Shown: positions 31,290-42,387, numbered from the stretch's first letter. The stretch: 64,000 nucleotides of DNA from Rebecca billardiae RCC1528 (GCA_965240325.2 OZ251224.1:1612001-1676000); one strand, 5' to 3'. Numbers and translations: made by a program. Notes: generated by a model from the letters alone, not told the origin.

Positions 31290-33535
31290 GCCCACACACC
31301 GCCCCCACCCGGGCCACTAGGCGCGCGGCCGACCCGCGGCGTTCGCCGTCACTAAGCGGTGCCGCCCGGCTGGAGATTCGCCGCTCCAAGCGCCGCCACC
31401 CCTTTCGTCCTACTTGCCCGCGATGGGATGCGCTGGCTGCCTGGCTGGCCAAAGTTCATTTGCCTGCCGTCCACGGAGGTCACCAAGCCAGCCCCGGCTG
31501 GCAGTGATGAGAGAGTGGAGCCCACGTGCGATCGAAGTGAGAATGACGCCGCCGAGAAGGGAACACTTCAGACGCACGCCGACAACGATGGACGGCGGAT
31601 TCTCGGCAGATGCACCTAACTTTTTGGGGAGGCTGCTCACCTTTCGCGCTAGATTCCTTGACGACGATGGCGGCGTCTTTCGCGCGCGCCGTCGCACTTA
31701 TCATCAGCCGGCCAACATCGGGCCGTAGCAGTGGCTGATACTTGCAGCCATTTCACCTCTCCATGGAGAGCGCTGCCACATCTGCTGTTGCGGCTGTCGA
31801 GCACACGCCTAGTCAACCATAACTAGCCCGCCCTCGAAGACCTTGCGCCACGTGGTCGAGCTCATGATGGGGATCACACCATGCCACACAACGTCTTCGC
31901 GGAGGCGGAGGCGGCTCCGCTTGAGAGTTCAGTGCATCGTCCGGAAAATATATCGAGCTCCGTCGGCAGCCTTGGTAACACTCGTGACGTGCCTGCCCGG
32001 CTGCTGAAGTACGAGGATGCGATGTCACTCGTTGGCGATGCGCACGGTTCTAAAGTTGCTCCGAAGTGTACGTAGGCGGTAGGCCCCGAAACAAAAGCAA
32101 GCACATATCAGCGACCTGATGGTGACCCGGCTGACTGAACTTACCAGAGTTGGTACTACTATTACCTCGAATGAATTTGGTCGACGGCGCTCCGTTGCCA
32201 CTAATCAGGCACCTCTGTTGGCCTCACTTGAGCGGTGATGAGCAGCGAGCTGATGCCTGACGGCTGGTGTGGTGAGAAATGTTCCTAGGAGCCCTCTGCC
32301 CCAAGCTTGACACAGCTGCTGCGTGCCACGGCGTAGGGCGTGGTGGCCCGCCACGCTGCACGTCCGTGCTGCGTAAGCTCTGAGGATTTGTTTTAGAGCC
32401 GAGAGCGGCCCGTGATGCGCCCGCTAGCCGCTTGCCCTGATAGTGATTGATAGTCTGTGATGCGCGTGCGCGCTCCTCCCGGGACCGTCATCGGCACTGG
32501 GCTGTGACCACTGTGAGCTCTTCTCACTCTGTGTGCTATGCTGAGAATACGGGTACGACACTTTCCGGGAGCTATATTATTCAGTTTAACAGTTTTTAAA
32601 ACCCCGGGCCGAGTCAGACCCGCAGTCGCACCTGGCCTCGGTAATAAATCTGATTCGTCTGGGTTGCTTGTGCCCGTATTTATGCTTTATCTAATATGGA
32701 ACCTCATGCGCACTATATATGATGATTCATGATCGAATATATCGCCGATGAATCGTATCACCGTCTGTAATGACGAAGTATGAAGCAGACTGAAGTGGCA
32801 CATAGGTGATATCGGAGACGGAGTCACCTGGTCTCATTCTCAACGTTTTGATTGACAACCGACCGGGCGACACCGTATCTAGCCGCTTACTCTATACTAT
32901 GATACTCTATAGTCATAGACTGTAGCCTATCCCGTATCCAGTTCTGCTAGGCAGTCAATAATAGCCTATCCCGTATCCAGTTCTGCTAGGCAGTCAATAA
33001 GTTAGTAATAATAAGCTCAGAGTAGTATATATCCATTTTAATTCTGGCTGAGCACTCAGCAGACTCACCGTGCAGTGGCGCCCGGACCGTGGCAGTGTGA
33101 GTGGCACCGCAGCTAGCACGGGACTGAGTCACTGAGGACTCACCGAGTACTGTTAGTAATTAATATATAATTCGTAATTACATATATATACAATAAATAT
33201 CAATGCAGTCATGACGGCCATAATAAGAGTTAAGACGGCCACTGACTCTGACAGCAGACAGGGGCATCTGGCATCGGCTGCCCGCTTAACGGCCTCAGAT
33301 TCCTCAGAAGTCCGCGGACAGAGGTTTCAACCCTGCGCGATGGCCTTGATGGACGTGACCCTGGCAGTGTGTGTCACTGCCAGGCGCCCACAGCGAACGC
33401 GGAACGCAGCCCACGGCCACGAGTCCTGACTCGACAGTGTGAGGCGCGCGGACCCGGGCTGTAAAGCCGCTGAGGCCGGCTGCAGCGCGCACGAGCCAGG
33501 CCTGCCACGGTCTGCCGCATGGGTGGGCGACGAGC
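31290..33535. other. Intergenic region, no gene recognised
   Basis: Short frames only. AT-rich patches at 32560-33200. A 39-bp unit is tandemly duplicated at 32923-33000. The last ~100 bp are the 3' flank of the proteasome gene. Confidence 0.55.
32923..33000. repeat. Two perfect tandem copies of a 39-bp unit
   Basis: The unit begins TAGCCTATCCCGTATCCAGT and ends AGTCAATAA; the copies 32923-32961 and 32962-33000 are identical, so the duplication is recent. Confidence 0.95.
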
Positions 33536-34579
33536 CTACGCACTGAGGCGGTCCATGACTGCCTTCACCTCCTCGGTCGTGTAGATGTGGAAGCGCGGTT
33601 GCCTCGTAGACCCGGGCACGTAGTGGCACGCGAACGCCAGGGGCTCAGACTCCGGCGCAGGCGGCAGGGTGATGCTCGCGACAGAGATGTTCGTGTCTGT
33701 GATCTTCTCCTCCATCACCTGCTTAAGCGTGCCGACCGCGAGCACCTCCGCCTGCGCAAGCGTCATGTCCTTCTTGTACGCCTCCTGCAACGCCGTCTGC
33801 GCGCCCTCCGACGCCGAGCCGATCGCCTTGGCGTCGTAGCGCGAGTAGGTGCCGGACGGGTCGGTGTGGTACAGCAGCGGGCCCTTCTCGTCCCACGCGG
33901 CGATGAGCAGGCTGACGCCGAACGGGCGGCTCATCGACGCCTCGTCCGTCTCGCCGAAGCCGAGCGCGAGGTCGCAGATCGACTGCGTCAACGCCTCGGC
34001 GAGCATCGGCTCGTTGAACGCGAAGCGGTGGTACTGCGCAGCAAGCGCGCGCGGTGGAAGTGGGCATGGCGCACGCGAGTCGTGTGAGTGAGCACTCTGG
34101 CGTTGTGAGAGGGGCGGCGAGGGGGTTGGGGCTCCTCACCTGAGCCTCCGAACGCGCGTGCTCGACAAGCGTCCGAGCATCCGCGGTGAGGCCGCTCATC
34201 GCGGTACCCATGTGCGAATCGATCTCGGCGATCTTCTCGACGCTGTCTGGCTCGAGCAGCGGCGACGAGATGCGCTTCTCGACAGCGAGCACGACGCCCT
34301 CGTCCGTGCGGATGCCAACGACGGTGGAGCCTAGCTTGATCGCCTCGATCGCGTACTCCACCTGGAAAAGCCGTCCCTCGGGGCTGAACGTGTTCACGCC
34401 CCGATCATACTCGCTCCTGCGCGCACGCGCGGCGGCGCACACCCGCGCGGTTCAGATTGTGGTAGCGGACCGCAGGGCGTCCGAGCGGCATGCTTGGCAG
34501 AGTGCGGAATGAGACCGGCGCTACCGTGCCGACACGCCGCCTTGTCCGCCGCGCGCGGGGCGCACCTGGTCATAAACAT
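33536..34579 (-). CDS. PSMA5: 20S proteasome subunit alpha type-5
   Basis: Three exons: 34566-34579 (14 nt, encoding MFMT and two bases of Arg), 34140-34416 and 33536-34033. Introns 34417-34565 (GTGCGC...GCGCAG) and 34034-34139 (GTGAGG...GCGCAG). Splicing gives the alpha-5 N-terminus [20 protein letters not shown] followed by [20 protein letters not shown], the alpha-ring signature. Further motifs: [80 protein letters not shown] and [14 protein letters not shown]. 262 aa, close to the usual ~241 plus a short insert near the C-terminus ([16 protein letters not shown]). It forms part of the gated outer ring. Divergent from the Trx-TrxR gene. Confidence 0.96.
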
Positions 34580-34719
34580 GGCGGCTGTGTCCCCCGCGGC
34601 GAGCGCGTCGGCGAGCTGAGCGGCAGTGGCGCACTGGCGCGTTGTGAGCGTCCGGCTGCGCCGGCCCCGGACCGCGCGCCGCCCTGGTTGGTTCGCATCT
34701 CCCGGTACACGTGTGTGGG
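34580..34719. promoter_or_regulatory. Shared promoter region of PSMA5 and Trx-TrxR genes
   Basis: 140 bp between divergent ATGs; very GC-rich, no TATA box seen. Confidence 0.45.
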
Positions 34720-36801
34720 ATGCACAGCATGAGCAGGCGGCGGGTGGCCATGCTCCGGCCGCTGGTGCTGGCGCTCGCGTGCTGTGCGCTGGCGCAGGGC
34801 AGGCCGACGGTGCGCAACGTGAAGACAGGATCGGAGTGGCGCAAGCTCCTCGCGCATCACGCGGAGGTGACGGGCTTGCCTGTCATCGTCGACTTTTACT
34901 CGGATGGGTGCGGGCCGTGCCGAATGATCGCGCCGCAATTCAAGGCGCTGGCCGAGGAGTACAAGGACCGCGCCGTGTTCGCGAAGGTGGACGTAAACTA
35001 CAACCACCAGGTGGCCTCCGAGCAGATGATCCGCTCAATGCCCACCTTTCAGATGTACCTCTTTGGCAAGAAGCGGGACCAGTTCTCGGGCGCTGACATC
35101 AACCGGCTGCGCTCGATGCTGCAGGAGCTCGTGCGCGAGTCGAAGATGAAGAACGTCGAGGTGACGCTCGAGGCATTCAAGGAGTACTACAAAGAGGTGG
35201 CGCCCGACAAGCTCGGCGACGACGCCAAGCTGCAGCAGCTCCTCGACCGCAACGGCAAAGGCGGCGGGCCCGGGCACTACGCGCTCGTGAACGCGCTCAA
35301 GAAGAAGTACGGCGGCACCGGGCCAAAGACGCGCCCACGCGCGGTGGAGAGCGCTGCGCAGCAGAAGCCCGCGGCCGGTGGCAAGAGCGGCGGCGTGGGC
35401 GACAAGCCGAGCACCACCGACTGCCGCTCCGTCGCGCCGAGCGAGCCCAACCTGCACCTGGCGAGCGTGGAGGCGCTCGAGGAGGAGCTGCGCAGGCGGC
35501 GCGAGGAGGAGGAGGACCGCCGCTTCGCCGCGTCGGACGACGCGGACGACGACGACGAGGAGGAGGAGATGTGCGCGTTCCCGCTGTACAACTCGACCTA
35601 CGCGCCCCCCATCGAGAACATCGCCATCATCGGCGCTGGCCCCGCCGGCCTCGCCGCCGCGATCTACGCGGCGCGCGCCGGGTTGCGGCCAGTCGTGGTC
35701 GCGCCGCCGATCGGCGGTCAGCTGCAGGGCAAGGGCGTGCTGGTGGAGAACTACCCGGGCGTGAACGACACGACGGGCCCCGACATCGTGTACGGCATGC
35801 AGCTGCAGGCCGCCGACTTCGGCACCATCTTCGAGCAGGACGCCGTCACCGAGCTGGACGTGCGCTCGCGCCCGTTTGTGCTCAAGACGAACCAGTCGAC
35901 AATCCACGCGCACTCCATCGTCGTCGCGACAGGCGCGGACTCGCGCTGGCTGGGCGTGCCGGGGGAGTGGGACTTCCGCGGGGGCGGCGTCTCGTCGTGC
36001 GCCACCTGCGATGGCTACCTCTTCGCCGAGCGCCCCGTCGTCGTCGTGGGCGGCGGCGACACCGCGATGGAAGACGCGCTCGTCCTCGCGCGCACGTCGA
36101 GCGCCGTCACCGTCGTGCACCGCCGCAGCTCCTTCCGCGCGTCGCACGTGCTCGCCAAGCGCGTTCTGGAGAACAAGAAGATCACGGTGCTGTGGAACAC
36201 GGAGGTGGTCGCGTTCGAGGGCTCGCGCGTGCGCGTGCTCGCCGGCGGCGTCAACGTGCAGCTCGACGCCGACGGCGCGCCCGTCGAGGAGGACTTGTCT
36301 GGGCTGCGAGTCAAGCAGCTGCGCGAGCGGCTGGACGCGCTCGGCGCCAGCTACGAGGGCATCAAGGACAAGGACGAGCTCGTGCGCGCGCTGCGCGCGG
36401 CGATCGGCGAGGCGCTCGACGCGTCGGAGGGCACCGCGGAAGAGCAGACTCTCCTCTCGCGCGTGCGCGTGCGCGCAACACCGGATGCGGACGAGCCGGG
36501 CGCCGAGCGCACGCTCGACGTGGCCGGCGCCTTCATCGCGATCGGCCACGACCCAAACACCAAGTTCCTCAGGGGGCAGGCGGAGATGGACGAGGCCGGG
36601 TACCTGATCACCCGGCCGGGCACGACGCGCACGAGCGTCGAGGGCCTCTTCGCCGCGGGCGACGTTGCGGACAAGATCTACCGCCAGGCCGTTACGTCTG
36701 CGGGCAGCGGCGCCGCAGCCGCGCTCGACGCGGAGCGATGGCTCTCCGAGCAGGGCCACTGCGGCGGCTGCAGCCCAGACGCGGAGGGCCCGAAGGTGTA
36801 G
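34720..36801 (+). CDS. Secretory-pathway thioredoxin-thioredoxin reductase fusion with SAP-like insert
   Basis: 693 aa, one exon, ATG 34720 (34729 also possible). A signal peptide (MLRPLVLALACCALAQG) follows a short basic start. The thioredoxin domain carries YSDGCGPCRMIAP (Cys 64 and 67) and the cis-Pro segment IRSMPTFQMYLFGKK. A helical spacer (EAFKEYYKEVAPDKLGDDAK) and a Glu/Arg then Asp/Glu linker lead to a low-molecular-weight TrxR. Its FAD motif is IAIIGAGPAGLAAAIYAARA, with GGQLQGKGVLVENYPG, redox centre CATCDG (Cys 427 and 430), NADPH motif VVVGGGDTAMEDA with VHRRSSFRAS, and closing motif EGLFAAGDVADKIYRQAVTS. About residues 523-570, inside the reductase after the NADPH half, lies a SAP/MANF-C-like helical unit (LRVKQLRERLDALGASYEGI). 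Plant NTRC has the opposite order. Substrate unknown; action in the ER lumen or a plastid compartment is inferred from the leader. Confidence 0.93.
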   Translation: MHSMSRRRVAMLRPLVLALACCALAQGRPTVRNVKTGSEWRKLLAHHAEVTGLPVIVDFYSDGCGPCRMIAPQFKALAEEYKDRAVFAKVDVNYNHQVASEQMIRSMPTFQMYLFGKKRDQFSGADINRLRSMLQELVRESKMKNVEVTLEAFKEYYKEVAPDKLGDDAKLQQLLDRNGKGGGPGHYALVNALKKKYGGTGPKTRPRAVESAAQQKPAAGGKSGGVGDKPSTTDCRSVAPSEPNLHLASVEALEEELRRRREEEEDRRFAASDDADDDDEEEEMCAFPLYNSTYAPPIENIAIIGAGPAGLAAAIYAARAGLRPVVVAPPIGGQLQGKGVLVENYPGVNDTTGPDIVYGMQLQAADFGTIFEQDAVTELDVRSRPFVLKTNQSTIHAHSIVVATGADSRWLGVPGEWDFRGGGVSSCATCDGYLFAERPVVVVGGGDTAMEDALVLARTSSAVTVVHRRSSFRASHVLAKRVLENKKITVLWNTEVVAFEGSRVRVLAGGVNVQLDADGAPVEEDLSGLRVKQLRERLDALGASYEGIKDKDELVRALRAAIGEALDASEGTAEEQTLLSRVRVRATPDADEPGAERTLDVAGAFIAIGHDPNTKFLRGQAEMDEAGYLITRPGTTRTSVEGLFAAGDVADKIYRQAVTSAGSGAAAALDAERWLSEQGHCGGCSPDAEGPKV

Positions 36802-36938
36802 GCAGACTGTAGGCGCCCGTGGCTGCTGGTGTGCTGGCAGACGGTGACGCCACTGACGTTCGCTCCCGGCAGCGCCGATGCCGCGGCAACCCGCGTCCGC
36901 GGGCAACGGCACTGTCATAGAATATATATATTTAAAAC

Positions 36939-36942
<4 letters not shown>

Positions 36943-36974
<32 letters not shown>
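36943..36974. repeat. (TA)n microsatellite
   Basis: A pure TA run downstream of the Trx-TrxR stop. Confidence 0.9.
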
Positions 36975-36976
<2 letters not shown>

Positions 36977-37033
36977 CGATACTATTTACTAGCTTTAATT
37001 TGAATCTTGAATTACACTTTACAGCAGCAGCGC

Positions 37034-37140
37034 ATTATGGCGCACGGCCCCCCCCCGAAAGGTCTGAGCGTGAGCGAAAGCCGGGGGGGGGGCGGCGCAC
37101 GTGCTCCGCAAAATCAAAAAGAGGATGCGCGCAGGATTTT
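37034..37140. repeat. Dispersed poly-C/poly-G hairpin repeat, copy A
   Basis: About 107 bp, ATTATGGCGCACGG then C9, GAAAGGTCTGAGCGTGAGCG, AAAGCC, G-run, GGCGGCGCACGTGCTCCGCA and a tail ending GGATGCGCGCAGGATTTT. It matches 49718-49829 in the same orientation, differing mainly in run lengths and ~8 bases of the tail. Confidence 0.88.
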
Positions 37141-38351
37141 GGGGTTTTGTGGGTGGCCTTACCGTACGTATGAGTGGATTTCGCTGCCAATGATTGCGTT
37201 TGTAGTAGATGCTAATTTTAACGATAGTAACACTTAGGGGAATGCCGGGTGGAATAGCACATAACACCAGCCGTGTGTTCGAACATTCCGTCATAGTAAG
37301 ATGCTTGAATTGTAAGAGCCTGAAACAGCTCGCCAACCATAGAAGAGAGGTTGAGTCAGATTTTATGTCGCTTGAAGTAAAGAATTATTATGCCGGCATC
37401 TGAAGTCATGATTCATGAACCGTCGCTTCTCAGTGGCGGATATCATCAGGTTAAGGCCGTTAACTCGTTAAGCCCCTTGTTAAAAGCCCCTTGATTACCC
37501 TTGATTCATACACGGGTAATATCTTTTAAAGCCGGAAGGCGCTCAAAATACCCAAGTGGGTGCGCACTGGGTGCCGGGTGGCCCGCGAAGTAAAGTACAG
37601 TTTACTATTATTAACGTGCACACTTGGTTAACATTTTATCGGTGACTAGATGAATCAAGAGATCTTCAACTGAAACGTGATTTGGACGTCGAAGAGGCAC
37701 GCACGGCCCAAGGCCGAAGAGGCACGGCTCGTTGCTTGCGGTTGGCAATGCGGGGTGCTGCACTGCACAGGCGCGGTGCGACGGGGAGCATTCCTTCTCC
37801 CGGGCGGCCACCACGGCCTCGGAGGTGGTGAGGAACGCGTCGGCGACCACGGCGTGGACCACCTCCGTCGCGCCGGACACCCCGGTCGCCCCTCACCGGA
37901 CTCCACCCTCGCCGCGCGCTGACCGTTTGCCGGTCGAGCCGTGCTTGCTGTGCTGCCTGCGCGGCCCGGCGCGTGCCCCCGCGTGGTGCCACAAGGCGGG
38001 TGCAGACGTGGCGGCGCGGTGGTGCGTGCGATCGGGGGACCCCACCTGAACTACGACACGGCTGCGCGCGCTCATCCGTGCTCATCACGGTGGTGGACGC
38101 GCGACTCGACGCGCGCATCGAGCGCGGCAGGCCGGCACGGCTCGGCTCGGCAGCCTGCTCGAGGCGCGAAGGCGCGCACCGCGCGCTGCCCGTGGGCGCG
38201 ACGAGATGGTGCATCATCGCGCTACTTGCCATCTTCCTCTCGCCACGCCTTCGACACGATGGCTGCGACTGCTGCTCGGAGGCGCGCTCCGGGGGGCTCA
38301 CGCACGCGTTCAGAATTCGAGCTCGGCGGTGACCGCGTGGACGAGGGGCAG

Positions 38352-38831
38352 CGCGGTGCACGGTGGCGGAGCGCGTGCGGAGCGCAGCCTACACCTACTA
38401 CACGCTCCATCCAGACACATCGCGCATGCTCGCGCGACCTCCTCGGTCCATCACGCGCGCGTGCGCGCGCGAGCAGGTTTCAGCAGCTGCCGGGCGCGAG
38501 CGAGCACGGCGCGCCGCGTTGGCGCGCGCGCACCGATACCCGTGCGCAGCTCGACGAGCGAGCGCGGTGTGTTTCGACGCGTATGGAGAGACGCGGTGCA
38601 TCGGGGTGGAGCGCGTGCGGAGCGCAGCCTACACCTACTACACGCTCCATCCAGACACATCGCGCATGCTCGCGCGACCTCCTCGGTCCATCACGCGCCC
38701 GTGCGCGCGCGACGGCAGGTGTGCACTCAGTGCAGCCGCCGGGCGCGAGCACGGCGCGCCGCGTTGGCGCGCGCGCACCGATACCCGTGCGCAGCTCGAC
38801 GAGCGAGCGCGGTGGGGTTCGATGCCGCCGA
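38352..38831. repeat. Tandem duplication, ~240-bp unit
   Basis: 38352-38591 and 38592-38831 align over their length, including AGCGCAGCCTACACCTACTA, CACGCTCCATCCAGACACAT and GATACCCGTGCGCAGCTCGA. Differences are small indels in the CG-alternating parts. Confidence 0.9.
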
Positions 38832-39085
38832 CCACCTCTGGCTCGGTCGCGCTCACGAGGCTGGTCGCGGGCCTAATCGTGCCGTGTATTGGCTGCCTGC
38901 TCGGTCATTGGTGAACTCGCGACGCCGACTACAAGTACAACCGCGAGTACGGTTACACGTATTCTGGTAGGCATGCTGTGATTGTGAGTTTATGCAACTG
39001 TGATATTCTGTACATAGGGCCGTGCGCCCTCAACTTCGTTGTTCACTACCCGAAGATCGGCGTAGCCGATCATATCAATAATCGA

Positions 39086-39159
39086 AATATGACCGCGTTC
39101 CGCGGTCCTTTTCCGTAGAACGAACGTAGTTCAGGGCCCGCGGTGGCGGTGCACCCTCC
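39086..39159 (+). repeat. Dispersed hairpin repeat, copy A (with 62541-62611)
   Basis: GACCGCGTTCCGCGGTC (7-bp stem, 3-nt loop) followed by a T-rich run and CCGTAGAACGAACGTAGTTC, GGGCCCGCGG and GCACCCTCC. It matches 62541-62611 at about 90%. Confidence 0.85.
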
Positions 39160-39303
39160 ATCGCAGTCGTCTATTGACAGACCCGGAGTTGCATGCCCGT
39201 ACAACTAGACTCCAGCGGCGCGCCGCCGCCCGCCGCGCCGGGCGCGGGCCCATCGCACTTCGCAGCCGCCGGCGCGGCGCCGATTGTGTACAGGCGGATG
39301 CGA

Positions 39304-39622
39304 CGAGGCGTGATCGACGCATGAGCGCGACTCCACGTGCACGCCAGGCCACGCGAAGCTGACAGCCAGGGAGCACGGTGCGGGGCCGCGGATTCGTTCG
39401 GGCCGCTGCTGCTGACTGACCGCTGTGGCGCTGTCCCGCGGGTCACCGCGCACCGGCAGCGCCAGGATAGTAGATGATTTGCACTGGTCCGAGTACGGAG
39501 TAGGGTTCGACCAGCGCCTGCGCGACGGCCGACAGGCGGGCGCGAGGCGTGATCGACGCATGAGCGCAACTCTACGTGCACGCCAGGCCACGCGGAGCTG
39601 ACAGCCCGAGGGAGCACGGTGC
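39304..39622. repeat. Two ~78-bp direct repeats spaced 240 bp
   Basis: GAGGCGTGATCGACGCATGA onward, through GTGCACGCCAGGCCACGCG to GGGAGCACGGTGC, occurs at 39304-39382 and 39544-39622 with ~5 differences. The intervening sequence is not similar. A worn third copy may lie near 39710. Confidence 0.75.
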
Positions 39623-41201
39623 CGAGGTCGGAGGTGCGAGCGGGCACCAGTGTCCAGTCACGGATCGTTCGCGCACGACGCCGCGCGTGCACGGGCTGAC
39701 ACACCTCGATCAGGCTCGGCACGCGAAGTTGCAGAGGCACAGCCAGCTCTGGGGACGTCACGCACCACCGTCGCCCGCGCAGCTCGTCCTCCTCGTAGAG
39801 TACCGTTCAGTTCCGAGGCGTAGCCCTCGCTCAGAGTCGACCGTCGACGATGGACTCGGATCGTCGGCGCTCCCCGGAAAGGCATGGCAAGGGCGGCGCG
39901 TGGTGAAGTCGAAGACTCAGAGATCGATCAGTCCGGCATCAGGCGCCGCTGCCCCCGAGCTTGCGAGAGCCCGAATACAGGGCGGCTGCCGCGGCGCGGC
40001 CGCCGGGCGCCCCGGCGACCGGGCGCGCGGCCGCGCGCAGGCATCGACACGGGGCGGCGGGGGCGCGCGGAGTGAGCGGGCCGCGGGGGCACGAACGCGA
40101 TGTCGACGGCAGTCGGGACCCGCCGCAGCCGCGCGCTCCAGGCGCCACTCGCCGCGCGCACCTGCCCATCGCCGTCCTCACCCGTCGGTCGCTCGTGGCT
40201 GGCGCCTCCTGAGCTCCTGTCGCCGCAGCCGCGGCGTGCAAACGCGGGCCGCACACGCCGCGCGCCGCGCCCCCTCCGGCTCCGACTATACGGATAGCAG
40301 CTCGGCGGGTATTTTCAATCTCTCGCACTATTGGAGTTGGTTGGACGATTATGTCAACGGTCGTTCTTGGCATCTTGCAGCGGCGAGGCCATATTATTTT
40401 ACTATGGTCACACTACATTAAGGAGAGTATACCCACAATTACCCTGCCTCGCACAGTTGGGCGCGGGTTTCGTTGATTCCTCTGTTCACTATTCAAGACG
40501 GCGGACGCGCCCTTTTTCGACGAGGATGCACCTGTAAGGGAGTCTCAAAATTCGAAACTCGGTCTCCTCCAGCCCTGAAAATCGTCCCCCGTCCCTTTTT
40601 TCTTTGATCAAAGATCTTTTTGAAACGTGGTTCGGGCCCGCTGGTGCGGGCTCCACGCTGCGCGCTCCGCCCTGCACCGCGGGCCATTAATACTCATCCG
40701 CATTGGCGAAAAGTTATTCTGCTCATCTTTTACTCTTTATTCAAATTCGTCTTAAACTTAAATAAGAAGAAGATCAGGTCATGGCCATATGGGTCGGACT
40801 CGGAGCGGACTCGCCTGACAGCGACACTTCAGAGATCAAGAGTGTGCAGCCCTCCTGGCTCAGCGGCAAGCCTGTGTGACACGGTCAGTCATGGGTGCTG
40901 CACGTGGGGAGACGCTGCCGCGTGTGTCCGGGCCAAGCCTTGGACACGGCATGTCACAGCAGCTCTCGCCATCGATCACGGGGCACAGCCTGGGCTCTCG
41001 GGAGCTTCTGGCCTTCTGCGCTGGTGACGCGCCCAGCGAGCGATGCATGGGAGTGGAGACTGGGAAAATGCTCAGATGGGATGGGATGGGAACATGGGCA
41101 TGCCGAGACATGGAATGCGCTTGTGCAGACATGCGCGCTTCACCGCTCTGTGAGCAGTCGTGTGCGCGGCTCGCGCCCGGCGACGCGCGGGCGGGCCCCA
41201 C

Positions 41202-42387
41202 TCAGCGCGGTGCGGCGCCATCGTCGTCGATCTCGCGCAGGATCTCGTCCAGATCGCAGACCACGTCCCACGGGCACTCCTCATCGCCGCTCGCGCACGC
41301 GGCGGCTGCGGCGCGCGCGGCCTCGACCTCCTCGATCATCTCGGCCTCGCGCCCGTCGACACGCGTGAACGTGATGAGACTCCCCATCGGCGCCCACAGG
41401 AACCCAAACATGTCGACGTCCATCAGGAAGAACTCTGCGCGCGCCGTCGTGGGCGACGCGGCGCGGCACACACACAAGGCAGTCAGGAGCCGAGGAGGAT
41501 GTGAGCACGCGTGCGGCAGGCTGGGGCGTGGTGGCGGGCGACGGAGCGCGAGCGCGCGGGCGCGCACCACCGTCGACGTACTGCGGGTGCTGGAAGCCCT
41601 TCGCCGCGATCCGCCCCTGTCCGGGGAAGCGCAGCACCTCCCGCTCGTGCAGCGCGTCGCTGCTGTCGCCCACAGTGCGCACCACCTGCGCGGAGCACGC
41701 GCCGTGCGCCCAGGCGCGCGCGCACGCGGTGAGGTTCGGTGCAGGGCGGCGCGAGGGTGCGTGCGCGCCACAGACGCATGCGCGTTTGCCCACTCGCACG
41801 CCGCACACCTTGCGCAGGGGCGACGTGGACGGCTTGCTTAGCAGCTCGGCGTGGAAGGTTACCTCGCCCCTCGGCACGTGGTCATCGCCCGTCACTTTGG
41901 TCGCGATGAGCATGTCGCTCTGGCCGGCGGCGTAGCGGATGCGAATGGTCTCCTCGCCATGGTGCGGGTACAGGCCGCGCCAGAGACCCGCCAGCTGGTA
42001 CTGTGGCAGGTGCCGCTTCACCCGAAGCGTCTCGTCACGCAGCCGCGCGGCTTCCCGGTAATCCTCGAGCTCGGCCGCCTCGCGCAGTGCCTCCCACAGC
42101 TCGGCCAGCCGGCGCTGGGGGTCGCGCGCAGAGAGCGCCTGGATGCGATCGTTCAGCCTCGCTGCCCGCACGTACTCCTCGCGGTTGACCGCGTCGCTCA
42201 GCTGGCGCTCGAGCTCGCCGAGCTGTGCGCGCAGGGCAGTCAGCTCGGGCCCCGGAGCAAACGGTGCCGGCGAGGCCGGCGGCTGCGTCGATCGCAGGGC
42301 GGAGGTGCGGGAGGACGGCAGGGGAGCACGAAGGCTCAAGCTCGCCTCCACCAGCAGGCACGTGCCTAGCAGCCCCCGTGCGCGCAT
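41202..42387 (-). CDS. UVR and DUF3506 plastid protein, EXECUTER-like
   Basis: Exons 41809-42387, 41571-41685 and 41202-41434; introns 41686-41808 (phase 0) and 41435-41570 (phase 1). 308 aa. A hydrophobic start (MRARGLLGTCLLVEASLSLR) and Ser/Pro-rich transit-like region suggest the plastid. Two UVR-type helical motifs follow: QLSDAVNREEYVRAARLNDR and LREAAELEDYREAARLRDET. The DUF3506-like domain reads GLWRGLYPHHGEETIRIRYA, LIATKVTGDDHVPRGEVTFH, FPGQGRIAAKGFQHPQYVDE and FFLMDVDMFGFLWAPMGSLI, the last two joined only after splicing. The C-terminus is acidic. EXECUTER1/2 of plants have UVR plus this domain and relay singlet-oxygen signals from the thylakoid; the same job here is inference. The start is 120 bp from a divergent gene. 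Confidence 0.82.

Larger units (their letters stand above)
37141..41201. other. Repeat-rich, gene-poor region
   Basis: No gene is supportable. The stretch holds a 240-bp tandem duplication (38352-38831), paired ~78-bp repeats 240 bp apart (39304-39382, 39544-39622), a hairpin repeat shared with 62541-62611 (39086-39159), and GC-rich low-complexity frames. A short frame at 37611-37880 (reverse; VVHAVVADAFLTTSEAVVAA) looks protein-like but begins at GTG without usable context. Confidence 0.55.

Noticed and set aside
37611-37880. Protein-like short frame on the minus strand (VVHAVVADAFLTTSEAVVAA)
   Set aside because: GTG start, no splice sites or neighbouring exons found, no family recognised; could be a pseudo-exon.
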